Positions 1 through 6,717 of a stretch of DNA of 7,230 nt are shown here, one piece after another. The notes under the pieces are model-generated. The model saw nothing but the letters and a program-made list of their open reading frames with translations, did no database searches and had not been told where the DNA came from. Position 1 is the stretch's first letter. Each line of letters begins with the position of its first letter. This stretch comes from a bacterium (GTDB lineage: Bacteria; SZUA-79; Acidulodesulfobacterales; Acidulodesulfobacteraceae), in assembly GCA_021803845.1 (NCBI GenBank), contig JAJZLA010000071.1:1-7230 (forward strand). Reading direction: 5' to 3'. Both the position numbers and the translations under genes were made by a program.

Positions 1-795
1 TTTTGCTTTTTCCGCCGCTTCTTTTAATCTTTGAAGCGCCATTTTGTCTTTTCTTAAATCTATGCCCTGGTCTTTTTTGAATTCATCGGCTATATAGTCG
101 ATTACCTTCTGGTCGAAATCTTCTCCTCCCAAAAAGGTATCGCCGTTAGTAGATTTAACTTCAAATACTCCTTCTCCGAGTTCCAGTATCGATATATCGA
201 AAGTTCCTCCGCCTAAATCGTAAACGGCTATTTTTTCTTCTTTCTTTTTGTCTAATCCGTAAGAAAGGGACGATGCCGTAGGCTCGTTAATAATCCTTAA
301 AACATCCAATCCCGCTATTTTACCGGCATCTTTTGTGGCCTGTCTTTGCGAATCGTTAAAATAGGCCGGAACTGTAATAACCGCTTCGGTTACCGGTTCC
401 CCAAGATAATCTTCTGCAGTTTTTTTCATCTTAGTTAAAATAATAGAAGATATTTCTGCGGGTGAATACTTCCTTCCTTTAATTTCAACCCATGCATCGC
501 CGTTTTCGCTCGGCACTATTTTATAAGGACATACCTTTTTGAAAGCCTGAACTTCAGGCGAATCATATTTTCTTCCGATAAGTCTTTTTACTGCGTAAAC
601 GGTATTTTCGGGATTCGTGACGGCCTGCCTTTTTGCCGCCTGCCCCACTAACCTTTCTCCGCTGTCGGTAAAAGAAACTACCGAAGGCGTAGTCCTTGCT
701 CCTTCAGAATTTGCTATTACCGTAGGTTCTTTGCCTTCCATAACTGCAACGCAAGAGTTTGTAGTTCCTAAGTCGATTCCTATAACTTTTCCCAT
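1..795 (-). CDS. dnaK: Molecular chaperone DnaK (Hsp70), N-terminal 265 residues, cut by window edge
   Basis: DnaK is the cytoplasmic Hsp70 chaperone; it binds exposed hydrophobic peptides in an ATP-driven cycle with DnaJ and GrpE. Only part of the nucleotide-binding domain is in the window, and the reading frame stays open to base 1. Seen in the translation: the phosphate-1 loop [10 protein letters not shown] (residues 6-15), K70 in YAVKRLIG, the connect segment [18 protein letters not shown] (141-158), NEPTAS (170-175) and the phosphate-2 loop DLGGGTFD (193-200). T198 matches the threonine that autophosphorylates in E. coli DnaK, and LGGEDFD is at 222-228. The start is decided by AAGGAG at 805-810, nine bases upstream of the ATG. 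It is the third gene of the operon, 111 bases after grpE. The substrate-binding domain and any dnaJ lie outside the window. Identification is essentially certain. Confidence 0.98.
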   Translation of the reverse strand, partial: MGKVIGIDLGTTNSCVAVMEGKEPTVIANSEGARTTPSVVSFTDSGERLVGQAAKRQAVTNPENTVYAVKRLIGRKYDSPEVQAFKKVCPYKIVPSENGDAWVEIKGRKYSPAEISSIILTKMKKTAEDYLGEPVTEAVITVPAYFNDSQRQATKDAGKIAGLDVLRIINEPTASSLSYGLDKKKEEKIAVYDLGGGTFDISILELGEGVFEVKSTNGDTFLGGEDFDQKVIDYIADEFKKDQGIDLRKDKMALQRLKEAAEKAK

Positions 796-906
796 GATTA
801 AATTCTCCTTAAATCTATATGATTTTTTTATTTTTTATCTATTTTCTATTTCTTATTATATCGTATATTTAAACAATAAATAAATATAAATGTAAATTTA
901 TAAAAT

Positions 907-1584
907 TTAATTTTTAGATTTGGCTATAGAAACCATAGCCGGCCTCAAAAGCCTTTCTTTAAAAACATAACCCTTCCTTTTTTCTTCGATTATAGTTCCG
1001 TCGGGTTTTCCGGAATTTTCGACCATTTCTACGGCATCGTGAAAATTAGCGTCAAAACTTTTCCCTACCGTTTCTATAACTTCCGCTCCGTAATTTTTTA
1101 AAATTTTAATAAATTCGTCATAGGCTAATTTAACGCCTTCAACGAAAGATTTTAAATTTCCGGAAGCGTCCTGTTCCATATATGCAGCGGAATGACTTAT
1201 AGCCAGATCTAAAAAATCGAGAACGGGAAGCAAATCCCTTAATATTTTTTCGTTGGAATATTTTAGAGCCTCTTCTTTATCTCTGTTGTTTCTTTTTCTA
1301 AAATTTTCCATTTCGGCTAAGCTCTTAAGATAGTTTGCATTTGCTTCGTCGTTTTCTTTTTTTAAATTTTTAAGTACGTTTTTTAAGTATTTTAAAGTTT
1401 TTTCCGCTTCAACGAGATTTTTTGGGTCGGGAATCATATCGATATCGGCATCGTTTTCGATGACGATATTCTCCTGTCCATGCGGTTCCGTTTCCATCTT
1501 TTTTCCTAATTCGGATTCTATTTCGGAATCGCCGGCATCTCGGTTCGTTCTTTCATATTCCGCATTTTCTTCGTCTAAACGCAT
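907..1584 (-). CDS. grpE: Nucleotide exchange factor GrpE
   Basis: GrpE is a dimeric cytoplasmic co-chaperone that releases ADP from DnaK. The 225-residue product has the family's layout. An acidic, disordered-looking tail spans about residues 1-55. A long charged helix likely to form a coiled coil follows (about 57-110, rich in K, E, L and N). The C-terminal beta domain carries the family signature: FDANFHDAVEMVE (177-189), then DGTIIEEKRKGYVFKERLLR (195-214), ending PAMVSIAK. The length is slightly above the E. coli protein because of the longer acidic tail. The ATG is preceded by AAAGGAG (1594-1600) with a nine-base spacer, which supports this start. It lies 69 bases after hrcA and 111 bases before dnaK on the same strand, so it should be co-transcribed under HrcA/CIRCE control. 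No key segment is missing. Confidence 0.97.
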   Translation of the reverse strand: MRLDEENAEYERTNRDAGDSEIESELGKKMETEPHGQENIVIENDADIDMIPDPKNLVEAEKTLKYLKNVLKNLKKENDEANANYLKSLAEMENFRKRNNRDKEEALKYSNEKILRDLLPVLDFLDLAISHSAAYMEQDASGNLKSFVEGVKLAYDEFIKILKNYGAEVIETVGKSFDANFHDAVEMVENSGKPDGTIIEEKRKGYVFKERLLRPAMVSIAKSKN

Positions 1585-1653
1585 TAAATATATCTCCTTT
1601 ATTTATTTTTTATTATGCCGTTATTTAATTTGAATGCATGCAATAATTTATAT

Positions 1654-2736
1654 TCATATAATGCCGCTTAAAAATTCCGATACAAAATCTATTATAGGAA
1701 TAACGTGGGAATAATTCATTCTTAACGGCCCTATTATTCCTATCGACCCCCTAAGCATATTGGCCTCGCTTATATAAGGCGCCGTTATAAGGGAAAGACC
1801 GGATATCTCAGACCACTCTTCTTCCGAACCTATGAATATCTGTTTTGTTTTGGAATTTTTAGTATGTCCGAGAAGTTTTATGATATTTTTTTTGTCCGAA
1901 ATTGTCTTTATAAGAAATTTTATCTGCTCATTATTGGAAAATTCCGGCTCTTCTATTAAATCTCCCTCCGGACCGACGTAAAGACAGTTATCGTAATGCT
2001 CATAATCCCTATAGCCGGAAACATTTCCTATGGAAGAAAAAATTTCCTTATTTAAAATAGAAGAAAAAATTTCCTTATCGCTATGCATTTCTTCGGTTAT
2101 TATTTCTTTTAAATCGTCTAAGCTGCAATTCTTCCTTTCGATTATTTCGTTTAATTTATTAGAATAGCGCGTAAGTTCGTTTTGTTTTATATCTTTGGTT
2201 ATATAAAACGATTTATTTTCCGTAATTCCGTTTGCAAACACTATAATAGCAAGTATATTTTTTTCTTTTATCCTTATAAATTCTATATGTAAAAGATTAG
2301 CTTCGGACATATCCGGCGCCAAAACCACGCCTGCGTAATGAGACAAATCGGAAAGCAGTATGGAAACCTGATTTAATATTCCGTTTAAATCCCTGTTTGA
2401 CGAAGATAATCTTATTTCTATGTTCTCTTTTTCTTTAAGGGAAATTTTTTCGGTTTTCATCAAACTGTCGACATAAAACTTGTATCCTTTAGCCGTCGGA
2501 ATCCTGCCGGCTGAAAAATGCGGCTGAAAAATATAACCGGCTTCTTCCAACAAAGCCATAATATTTCTTATAGAAGCAGAGCTTAAATTAAGTTTGCTGT
2601 TTTCGGCGATAAATTTAGAACCTACGGGACTTGCCGTTCCAAAATACCCTTCTACTATGCCGAGAAGTATTTCTCTGCTCCTTTCGTTTAAATCGCTGTA
2701 ATTAAATTTTTCCGCTTTTTCTTCCAAATTTTTCAT
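1654..2736 (-). CDS. hrcA: Heat-inducible transcription repressor HrcA
   Basis: HrcA is a dimeric DNA-binding repressor of class I heat-shock operons; it binds CIRCE operators and loses activity when GroEL is occupied by misfolded protein. The N-terminal winged helix-turn-helix spans about residues 16-90. It includes LNERSREILLGIVEGYFGTA, the recognition-helix segment LSSASIRNIMALLEEAGYI and the hallmark SAGRIPTAKGYKFYVD (75-90). The C-terminal end has the family's GIIGPLRMNYSHVIPI segment (334-349). At 360 residues it is marginally longer than most HrcA proteins, partly through a nine-residue tandem repeat (KEIFSSILN/KEIFSSIGN, 221-238). No convincing Shine-Dalgarno sequence precedes the ATG; the nearest purine stretch, AAGAT, is about 20 bases upstream. 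Translation initiation may therefore be weak compared with grpE and dnaK. It is first in the operon, with a CIRCE operator 73 bases upstream, so it should repress itself. Confidence 0.97.
   Translation of the reverse strand: MKNLEEKAEKFNYSDLNERSREILLGIVEGYFGTASPVGSKFIAENSKLNLSSASIRNIMALLEEAGYIFQPHFSAGRIPTAKGYKFYVDSLMKTEKISLKEKENIEIRLSSSNRDLNGILNQVSILLSDLSHYAGVVLAPDMSEANLLHIEFIRIKEKNILAIIVFANGITENKSFYITKDIKQNELTRYSNKLNEIIERKNCSLDDLKEIITEEMHSDKEIFSSILNKEIFSSIGNVSGYRDYEHYDNCLYVGPEGDLIEEPEFSNNEQIKFLIKTISDKKNIIKLLGHTKNSKTKQIFIGSEEEWSEISGLSLITAPYISEANMLRGSIGIIGPLRMNYSHVIPIIDFVSEFLSGII
2033..2078 (-). repeat. In-frame 27-bp-period direct repeat inside hrcA
   Basis: Two identical 19-base copies lie at 2033-2051 and 2060-2078, offset by 27 bases, which is nine codons. 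They encode the consecutive peptides KEIFSSILN and KEIFSSIGN (HrcA residues 221-238). The eight bases between the copies differ from those following the second copy, so the two 27-base units are now only partly identical. The pattern suggests a tandem duplication followed by drift, in the central dimerisation/insert part of HrcA rather than in the DNA-binding domain. The frame is preserved. Confidence 0.85.
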
Positions 2737-2808
2737 ATAAATCTACAATAAATATATCTTATTCGGCAAAAACTAAACTAAAATTTATATATAGTTATTT
2801 ACCGCCGA

Positions 2809-2835
2809 TTAGCACTTAAACATACAGAGTGCTAA
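2809..2835 (-). promoter_or_regulatory. CIRCE operator (HrcA binding site)
   Basis: The site has the CIRCE layout of nine bases, a nine-base spacer and nine bases. On the plus strand it reads TTAGCACTT, spacer, GAGTGCTAA. One arm matches the consensus exactly and the other differs at one base (TTAGCACTT for TTAGCACTC). It lies upstream of hrcA and just downstream of the -10 element of the leftward promoter, so it covers the predicted transcription start. Bound HrcA would block RNA polymerase there. This is the expected autoregulatory site for hrcA-grpE-dnaK. Confidence 0.95.
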
Positions 2836-2840
2836 TTATT

Positions 2841-2869
2841 ATTTAAACAATATTTTAACATTTTGTCAA
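2841..2869 (-). promoter_or_regulatory. Sigma-70-type promoter of the hrcA-grpE-dnaK operon
   Basis: On the minus strand a perfect -35 box TTGACA (2864-2869) is followed by a 17-base spacer and a -10 box TTAAAT (2841-2846, four of six consensus bases). Transcription should begin near 2834, at the edge of CIRCE, giving a leader of about 98 bases before the hrcA ATG. A vegetative promoter overlapped by CIRCE is the standard class I heat-shock arrangement and needs no dedicated heat-shock sigma factor. The leader contains a weak possible fold: TCGGC (2804-2808) with GCCGA (2763-2767), plus AACTA/TAGTT inside. I would not call it a thermosensor on this evidence. Confidence 0.8.
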
Positions 2870-2946
2870 GTTTTATTCTATATCATTCTATATTAAAAAA
2901 TCGGCTTATTAACTATATCGGAACGACAAAACAAAAACTTTTTTTC

Positions 2947-2975
2947 TTTACAAATTTTTAATAAAAGCATAGAAT
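2947..2975 (+). promoter_or_regulatory. Candidate promoter of resB-ccsA, possibly leaderless
   Basis: TTTACA (2947-2952, five of six -35 consensus bases) is followed by a 17-base spacer and TAGAAT (2970-2975, five of six -10 bases). The expected start point, about seven bases after the -10 box, falls on or beside the A of the resB ATG at 2982. No Shine-Dalgarno sequence lies between them. The region is AT-rich, so a chance match is possible, but the spacing and score are good. The promoter lies over 110 bases from CIRCE, so HrcA control of resB is not expected. Confidence 0.55.
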
Positions 2976-2981
2976 ATAAAA

Positions 2982-4337
2982 ATGCTGTCAAAATTAAATA
3001 AATTTATTTCTTCTGTTAAACTCGCCGTTTTTCTTTTTATAACAATCGCCGTTCTTGCAATGATAGGTACGTTTATAAACCAAGGCGATACGATAAAACA
3101 GTATAAAACTATTTTTTCGCCGGCGGCTTATCACGTATTATACTGGCTCGGCTTTTTAAATATTTACGATTCGTGGTATTTCATCGCGCTTACCCTGCTT
3201 CTGATAGTTAATCTTATAGCCGCATCTATCAATATGTTTCCGCGTACTATAAAAGCGGTTTTCGGTCCTTATCCCTCTTTTCAAGAAGTATCGGAAAAGA
3301 AAAACCCTAAAGCGGTATATGAGGCAATCGAAACAAAAAAGAAACCGGAAGAATTAAAAGAAGTTATAGGTAAAAAATTCGGGGAGCCGTTATACGAAAA
3401 AATAAGCGAAAACAGCGATAAAGCAGAATTATACTATTCCCGAAATTCTATTTTCAGATTTTCTCCTTACATTGCCCACATAAGCGTAATAATTATTATT
3501 ATAGGAGTGTTGCTTAATTTTAAATACGGATTCAGGTCTTATACCAACATTAAAGTAGGAAAAAAAACTAACGTTACTTACCTTTTAAAAAACAACAAAC
3601 CGATTAAACTTCCGTTTACGATAAGGCTCGACAGATACCGCACGACTTATTATTCTGACGGAATTCCTAAGGCTTACATTAGCACTATAAGTATAATTGA
3701 AGAACATATAAGAATTTTGACAAAAAACATAGAGGTAAACCATCCTTTAACTTATAAAGGCATTACTATCTACCAGGCAAGCTACGGACATTATAAACCT
3801 GACAAATACGGTATCTTAATAGTTAATTTACGGCACATTAAATCTTTTAAAAAAATAATATATGCATCGGCGGGAAAATATTATAATTCTAAAATAAATA
3901 ACATTAAATTTATGCTAATCAGGGTTGTTAGAAAAGGTAAAATGCCCTATTTCCCTTATATAATTAAACTAAATAATAAAAAAATTTTAAATTTTAGGGT
4001 TATACGGGTTAAAAATAACAATTTCCCGCTTATTATAGCAAGATATAAAAATATCGGCTTTATAATGACTCCGCAATTAAAAACTTACTATTACAGCGGC
4101 GTCGAAATATCTAAAAATACTTACGTATCTGTAGTTTGGATAGGATGTATAATTCTTGTGATTTCTTTATTTTTTTCATTTTTCTTTAATCACGAAGAGA
4201 CGTGGGTATCGCTATCCGGCATTAATGATGCTAAAAAAACGAAGATTGAAATAATTTCTATTCCAAAAAAGAAATTTAATTCTTTTTACAAGAAATTTGA
4301 TAAAAAAATTAGCGAACTAAAAAAATACTTACATTAA
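2982..4337 (+). CDS. resB: Cytochrome c biogenesis protein ResB (Ccs1/CcsB), System II
   Basis: ResB is an inner-membrane protein that works with CcsA (ResC) to deliver haem and attach it to apocytochrome c outside the membrane. The 451-residue product shows the ResB plan. The start is FISSVKLAVFLFITIAVLAM followed by IGTFINQGD; typical homologues have SxKLAxxL and GTxxPQ here. Membrane segments lie at about 12-33, 64-83, 162-180 and 381-402. A large external domain sits between the last two, and a basic cytoplasmic tail ends the protein. Family motifs include SDGIPKAYIST (225-235) and the NHPLTYKGITIYQASYG stretch (253-269). H166 lies at the outer edge of or inside the third membrane segment and H51 just before the second; either could be a haem ligand. 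The C-terminal half of the external domain is very rich in Lys, Asn, Ile and Tyr, matching the AT-rich DNA. No Shine-Dalgarno sequence is visible. ccsA starts 35 bases downstream. Confidence 0.92.
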   Translation: MLSKLNKFISSVKLAVFLFITIAVLAMIGTFINQGDTIKQYKTIFSPAAYHVLYWLGFLNIYDSWYFIALTLLLIVNLIAASINMFPRTIKAVFGPYPSFQEVSEKKNPKAVYEAIETKKKPEELKEVIGKKFGEPLYEKISENSDKAELYYSRNSIFRFSPYIAHISVIIIIIGVLLNFKYGFRSYTNIKVGKKTNVTYLLKNNKPIKLPFTIRLDRYRTTYYSDGIPKAYISTISIIEEHIRILTKNIEVNHPLTYKGITIYQASYGHYKPDKYGILIVNLRHIKSFKKIIYASAGKYYNSKINNIKFMLIRVVRKGKMPYFPYIIKLNNKKILNFRVIRVKNNNFPLIIARYKNIGFIMTPQLKTYYYSGVEISKNTYVSVVWIGCIILVISLFFSFFFNHEETWVSLSGINDAKKTKIEIISIPKKKFNSFYKKFDKKISELKKYLH

Positions 4338-4372
4338 CTTAAATATGTTAAAAGTTATCAGAGGTTATAACT

Positions 4373-5287
4373 ATGATTTCGCCGAATATATCCGTACTTG
4401 ACGGTTCCTTATATTTTACGGTTTCGCTTCTTTTCGTGTTCGCTTCTTTTATAGGTTATTTTATTTTTTTATTTACCGGAAGCAAGATGATTTCAAAAAT
4501 ATCTTTCGTTATTCTAATTGCGGGTTTTATAATTCAGACCGCGGCATTCGTTATAAGATGGATATATGCCTATAAAATCGGGATAGATACGCCGCCGTTA
4601 GTCGATCTATACGACTCTATGGTTTTCTTTGCTTACGTTATCGAAATCGGTTATATAATTTTAAGAATTTTTTACGATTTTGATGCCCTTGGTTTTATAA
4701 TTACGTTTATAGCATCGGCGGCTCTTGCTTTCGCAACTTTTTATCCTCTTGCGACAAGCGCAATAGAACCTACAATTCCTGCTCTGCAAAGCTACTGGCT
4801 TATATACCATATTATGACTTTATTTGTCGCATACGGCGCATTTGCGGCTTCATTCGGTCTTGGAATACTTTATCTTATAAAAACCGGCAAATCAAAAAAT
4901 AAAGATATCGAAAACACAAAGCAGAAAAAGCAAAACCGATTTTTATCGCTTTTGCCGGAATCTGCAGTAATAGAAGAATCTATTTATAAGGTGATATCGG
5001 TCGGGCTCGTTTTTTTAACCGCAGGAATAGTAATTGGCGCCGCATGGGCGGACAGCGCCTGGGGCGGTTACTGGAGCTGGGATCCTAAAGAAACATGGTC
5101 GCTTATAACGTGGATAGCATACATTTTATTTATTCATGCAAGATTTACCAAAGGATGGGGCGGTAAAAAAATGGCGTGGATCGCCGTCATCGGATTTGCG
5201 GTAGTTATATTCTGTTATCTCGGCGTAGATTTGATAATACCGGGATTGCATTCTTACGCAACGCCCAGTTCGACTCCTATTTTATAA
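4373..5287 (+). CDS. ccsA: Cytochrome c biogenesis protein CcsA (ResC), haem handling WWD protein
   Basis: CcsA is the second half of the System II cytochrome c synthase; it presents haem on its external face for attachment to CxxCH motifs. The 304-residue protein has about eight membrane segments (near 11-34, 41-62, 80-97, 107-124, 141-169, 205-224, 241-255 and 267-287). The tryptophan-rich WWD haem-binding motif is clear: AWADSAWGGYWSWDPKETW (224-242). H146 and H293 flank it and should be the external histidines, and H255 should be the membrane haem ligand. Their spacing resembles that recalled for fused CcsBA proteins. TPPLVDLYDSM (73-83) is a variant of the conserved PxxNxYES segment. AGAGG (4360-4364), eight bases before the ATG, supports the start. 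It is very probably co-transcribed with resB. A separate ResB and CcsA pair is the usual alternative to the fused CcsBA. Thiol-reducing partners such as CcdA or ResA are not in the window. Confidence 0.94.
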   Translation: MISPNISVLDGSLYFTVSLLFVFASFIGYFIFLFTGSKMISKISFVILIAGFIIQTAAFVIRWIYAYKIGIDTPPLVDLYDSMVFFAYVIEIGYIILRIFYDFDALGFIITFIASAALAFATFYPLATSAIEPTIPALQSYWLIYHIMTLFVAYGAFAASFGLGILYLIKTGKSKNKDIENTKQKKQNRFLSLLPESAVIEESIYKVISVGLVFLTAGIVIGAAWADSAWGGYWSWDPKETWSLITWIAYILFIHARFTKGWGGKKMAWIAVIGFAVVIFCYLGVDLIIPGLHSYATPSSTPIL

Positions 5288-5372
5288 CGGTTCTAAGCAA
5301 TATTTTATATTTCATTTTTATCTGTAAAAATAATAAAGATAATTAATTTATTTTATTAAATTCTTGAGTTCT

Positions 5373-6695
5373 ATGAATAAAATCGACGAAAAAAAAATTA
5401 AAACAATAATAGAACCTTTTATGCCTTATATTTACGACGTTAATTCGTCCGGAGAAATTAAAAATCTTACAGCCCCGCCTTATGACGTAATAAGCAAAGA
5501 ACTTCAGAGCGAACTATATGAAAGGTCGCAATACAATATAATAAGGCTCGAATACGGAAAGGAATTAGGCGGCGACGGCGATAAGGAAAATAAATATACA
5601 AGGGCGGCCCGCTTATATGATGAATGGACGGGCAGGGGCATTTTAAAAAAAGCAGAAAAAAACTCGATTTACGTTTACTCGCAAATTTTTAATATCGACG
5701 GAACCGCATACGAAAGAACCGGCTTTATGTCTCTTTTTAAACTTCCGGAATCTAAAGAAAATAACTCTATATACGGCCACGAAGCTACACTTTCCAAACC
5801 TAAAGAAGACCGCTTTAAGCTGATGGAAGCCGCAAATGCAAATTTCAGCCCTATTTTTTCCGTATTTGAAGACAATAATCAAAAAGTTTTGAATATTTTA
5901 AAAACGGCGGTATCGGAAAAAGAAGTTAAAAAACTGTTCGATTTCATAGACGACAGCGAAATTAGAAACATACTTTACGAAGTAGAAGATGAAAAAATTA
6001 TATCCGATATCCAAAATGAGATGAGCGGTAAATCAGTTTATATCGCGGACGGACACCACAGATTCGAAACATGTCTTAATTACAGGGACTACGTTAAAAA
6101 AAACGGATTAGATAATAAAGGTATCGACGCCGATTCGTGCCTTATGTTTTTTGCGCCTTCAGGACAGAAAGGATTGGTTATTTTACCTACGCATAGAGGC
6201 ATAAAAGGAAAAAATATAGATATTGAAAATTTTATAGAAATTTTAAGCAAATATTTCATATTTAAAGAAACGAATGCCGGCGACCTGATAAATGAAAATA
6301 AAAAAATCGGCGAAAAATACGTTTCTTTCGGTTTTGCCCATAAATCCGGAAAAAATTTTATACTCTCGTTTAAAAAAGAAACCGCGGACGCAAAAACGAC
6401 AAACCCTTTGGATAATCTCGACGTATCTATCCTTCAGGAATATATTTTAAAAAAAGCTTTAGAAATAACGCAGGAAGAAATCGATAACCAAAAATATCTC
6501 GTATATGAAAAAGATGCAAAAAAAGCTTTAGAAAAAGTTCACAAGGGAGAACTCGAAGCCGTATTCTTTATGAATCCTACTAAAATAGAGGACGTAATAA
6601 AAATAGCTTCTATAAACCTTAGAATGCCTCAAAAATCTACATATTTTTATCCTAAACTAATCAGCGGATTGCTTATTAATCCGCTGATTAAGTAA
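5373..6695 (+). CDS. DUF1015 family protein of unproven function
   Basis: This 440-residue, soluble-looking protein has no signal peptide or membrane segment. I recognise it as DUF1015 from several conserved stretches: an N-terminal APPYDVIS (34-41), YGHEATLSKPKEDRFKLM (134-151), ADGHHRFET (225-233), and a C-terminal MPQKSTYFYPKLISGLL (418-434). The length is normal for the family. The DGHHR motif (226-230) recalls the active-site-like motif of ParB/SerK-type proteins, so a phosphotransfer or nucleotide-linked activity is conceivable; that is inference only. I chose the ATG at 5373 over an in-frame TTG at 5364 because the TTGAG preceding the ATG is the only weak ribosome-binding-like sequence and nothing precedes the TTG. 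It begins 85 bases after ccsA and is probably the last gene of that transcript. Nothing in the sequence ties it to haem. Its final codons form a perfect palindrome. Confidence 0.85.
   Translation: MNKIDEKKIKTIIEPFMPYIYDVNSSGEIKNLTAPPYDVISKELQSELYERSQYNIIRLEYGKELGGDGDKENKYTRAARLYDEWTGRGILKKAEKNSIYVYSQIFNIDGTAYERTGFMSLFKLPESKENNSIYGHEATLSKPKEDRFKLMEAANANFSPIFSVFEDNNQKVLNILKTAVSEKEVKKLFDFIDDSEIRNILYEVEDEKIISDIQNEMSGKSVYIADGHHRFETCLNYRDYVKKNGLDNKGIDADSCLMFFAPSGQKGLVILPTHRGIKGKNIDIENFIEILSKYFIFKETNAGDLINENKKIGEKYVSFGFAHKSGKNFILSFKKETADAKTTNPLDNLDVSILQEYILKKALEITQEEIDNQKYLVYEKDAKKALEKVHKGELEAVFFMNPTKIEDVIKIASINLRMPQKSTYFYPKLISGLLINPLIK
6658..6690. terminator. Perfect 13-bp inverted repeat at the convergent gene junction, probable transcription-ending hairpin
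   Basis: Arms at 6658-6670 and 6678-6690 are fully complementary around a seven-base loop (GCTTATT). The stem contains a GC-rich core, CAGCGG/CCGCTG. It lies inside the last coding stretch of the DUF1015 gene and ends two bases before the stop codon. A convergent gene ends at 6718. No run of T follows directly on either strand; TTTTCTTTTA appears only about 20 bases later on the plus strand. It is therefore not a textbook intrinsic terminator. It may still serve both strands as a weak or factor-aided terminator, or protect the 3' end of the mRNA. Confidence 0.6.
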
Positions 6696-6717
6696 AGTTA
6701 AAGTTAAGGCTTTTCTT

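Noticed and set aside
617..883. An 88-codon plus-strand open frame
   Set aside because: It lies antisense to the start of dnaK, whose translation matches Hsp70 residue by residue. The open frame's tail is low-complexity Phe/Tyr/Ile from AT-rich DNA.
1635..1642. TGCATGCA palindrome between hrcA and grpE
   Set aside because: An isolated eight-base palindrome with no extended symmetry and no nearby promoter; not supportable as an operator.
2804..2835. Shared HrcA control of the divergent resB operon
   Set aside because: CIRCE overlaps only the leftward start. The resB promoter candidate lies more than 110 bases away.
5314..5331. ATTTTTA-TCTG-TAAAAAT inverted repeat after ccsA, considered as a terminator
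   Set aside because: The seven-base stem is all A:T and unstable, with no T-run after it. In this base composition it is expected by chance.
5338..5343. GATAAT as a -10 box for the DUF1015 gene
   Set aside because: No reasonable -35 match at 16-18 bases upstream. Co-transcription with ccsA is simpler.
5364..5372. TTG start adding three residues to the DUF1015 protein
   Set aside because: No ribosome-binding sequence precedes it. The ATG at 5373 is a better codon and has a weak GAG just upstream.
5643..5882. Two minus-strand open frames (5643-5882 and 5675-5875) inside the DUF1015 gene
   Set aside because: Both are antisense to a well-supported family gene, have no ribosome-binding site and show no recognisable protein pattern.
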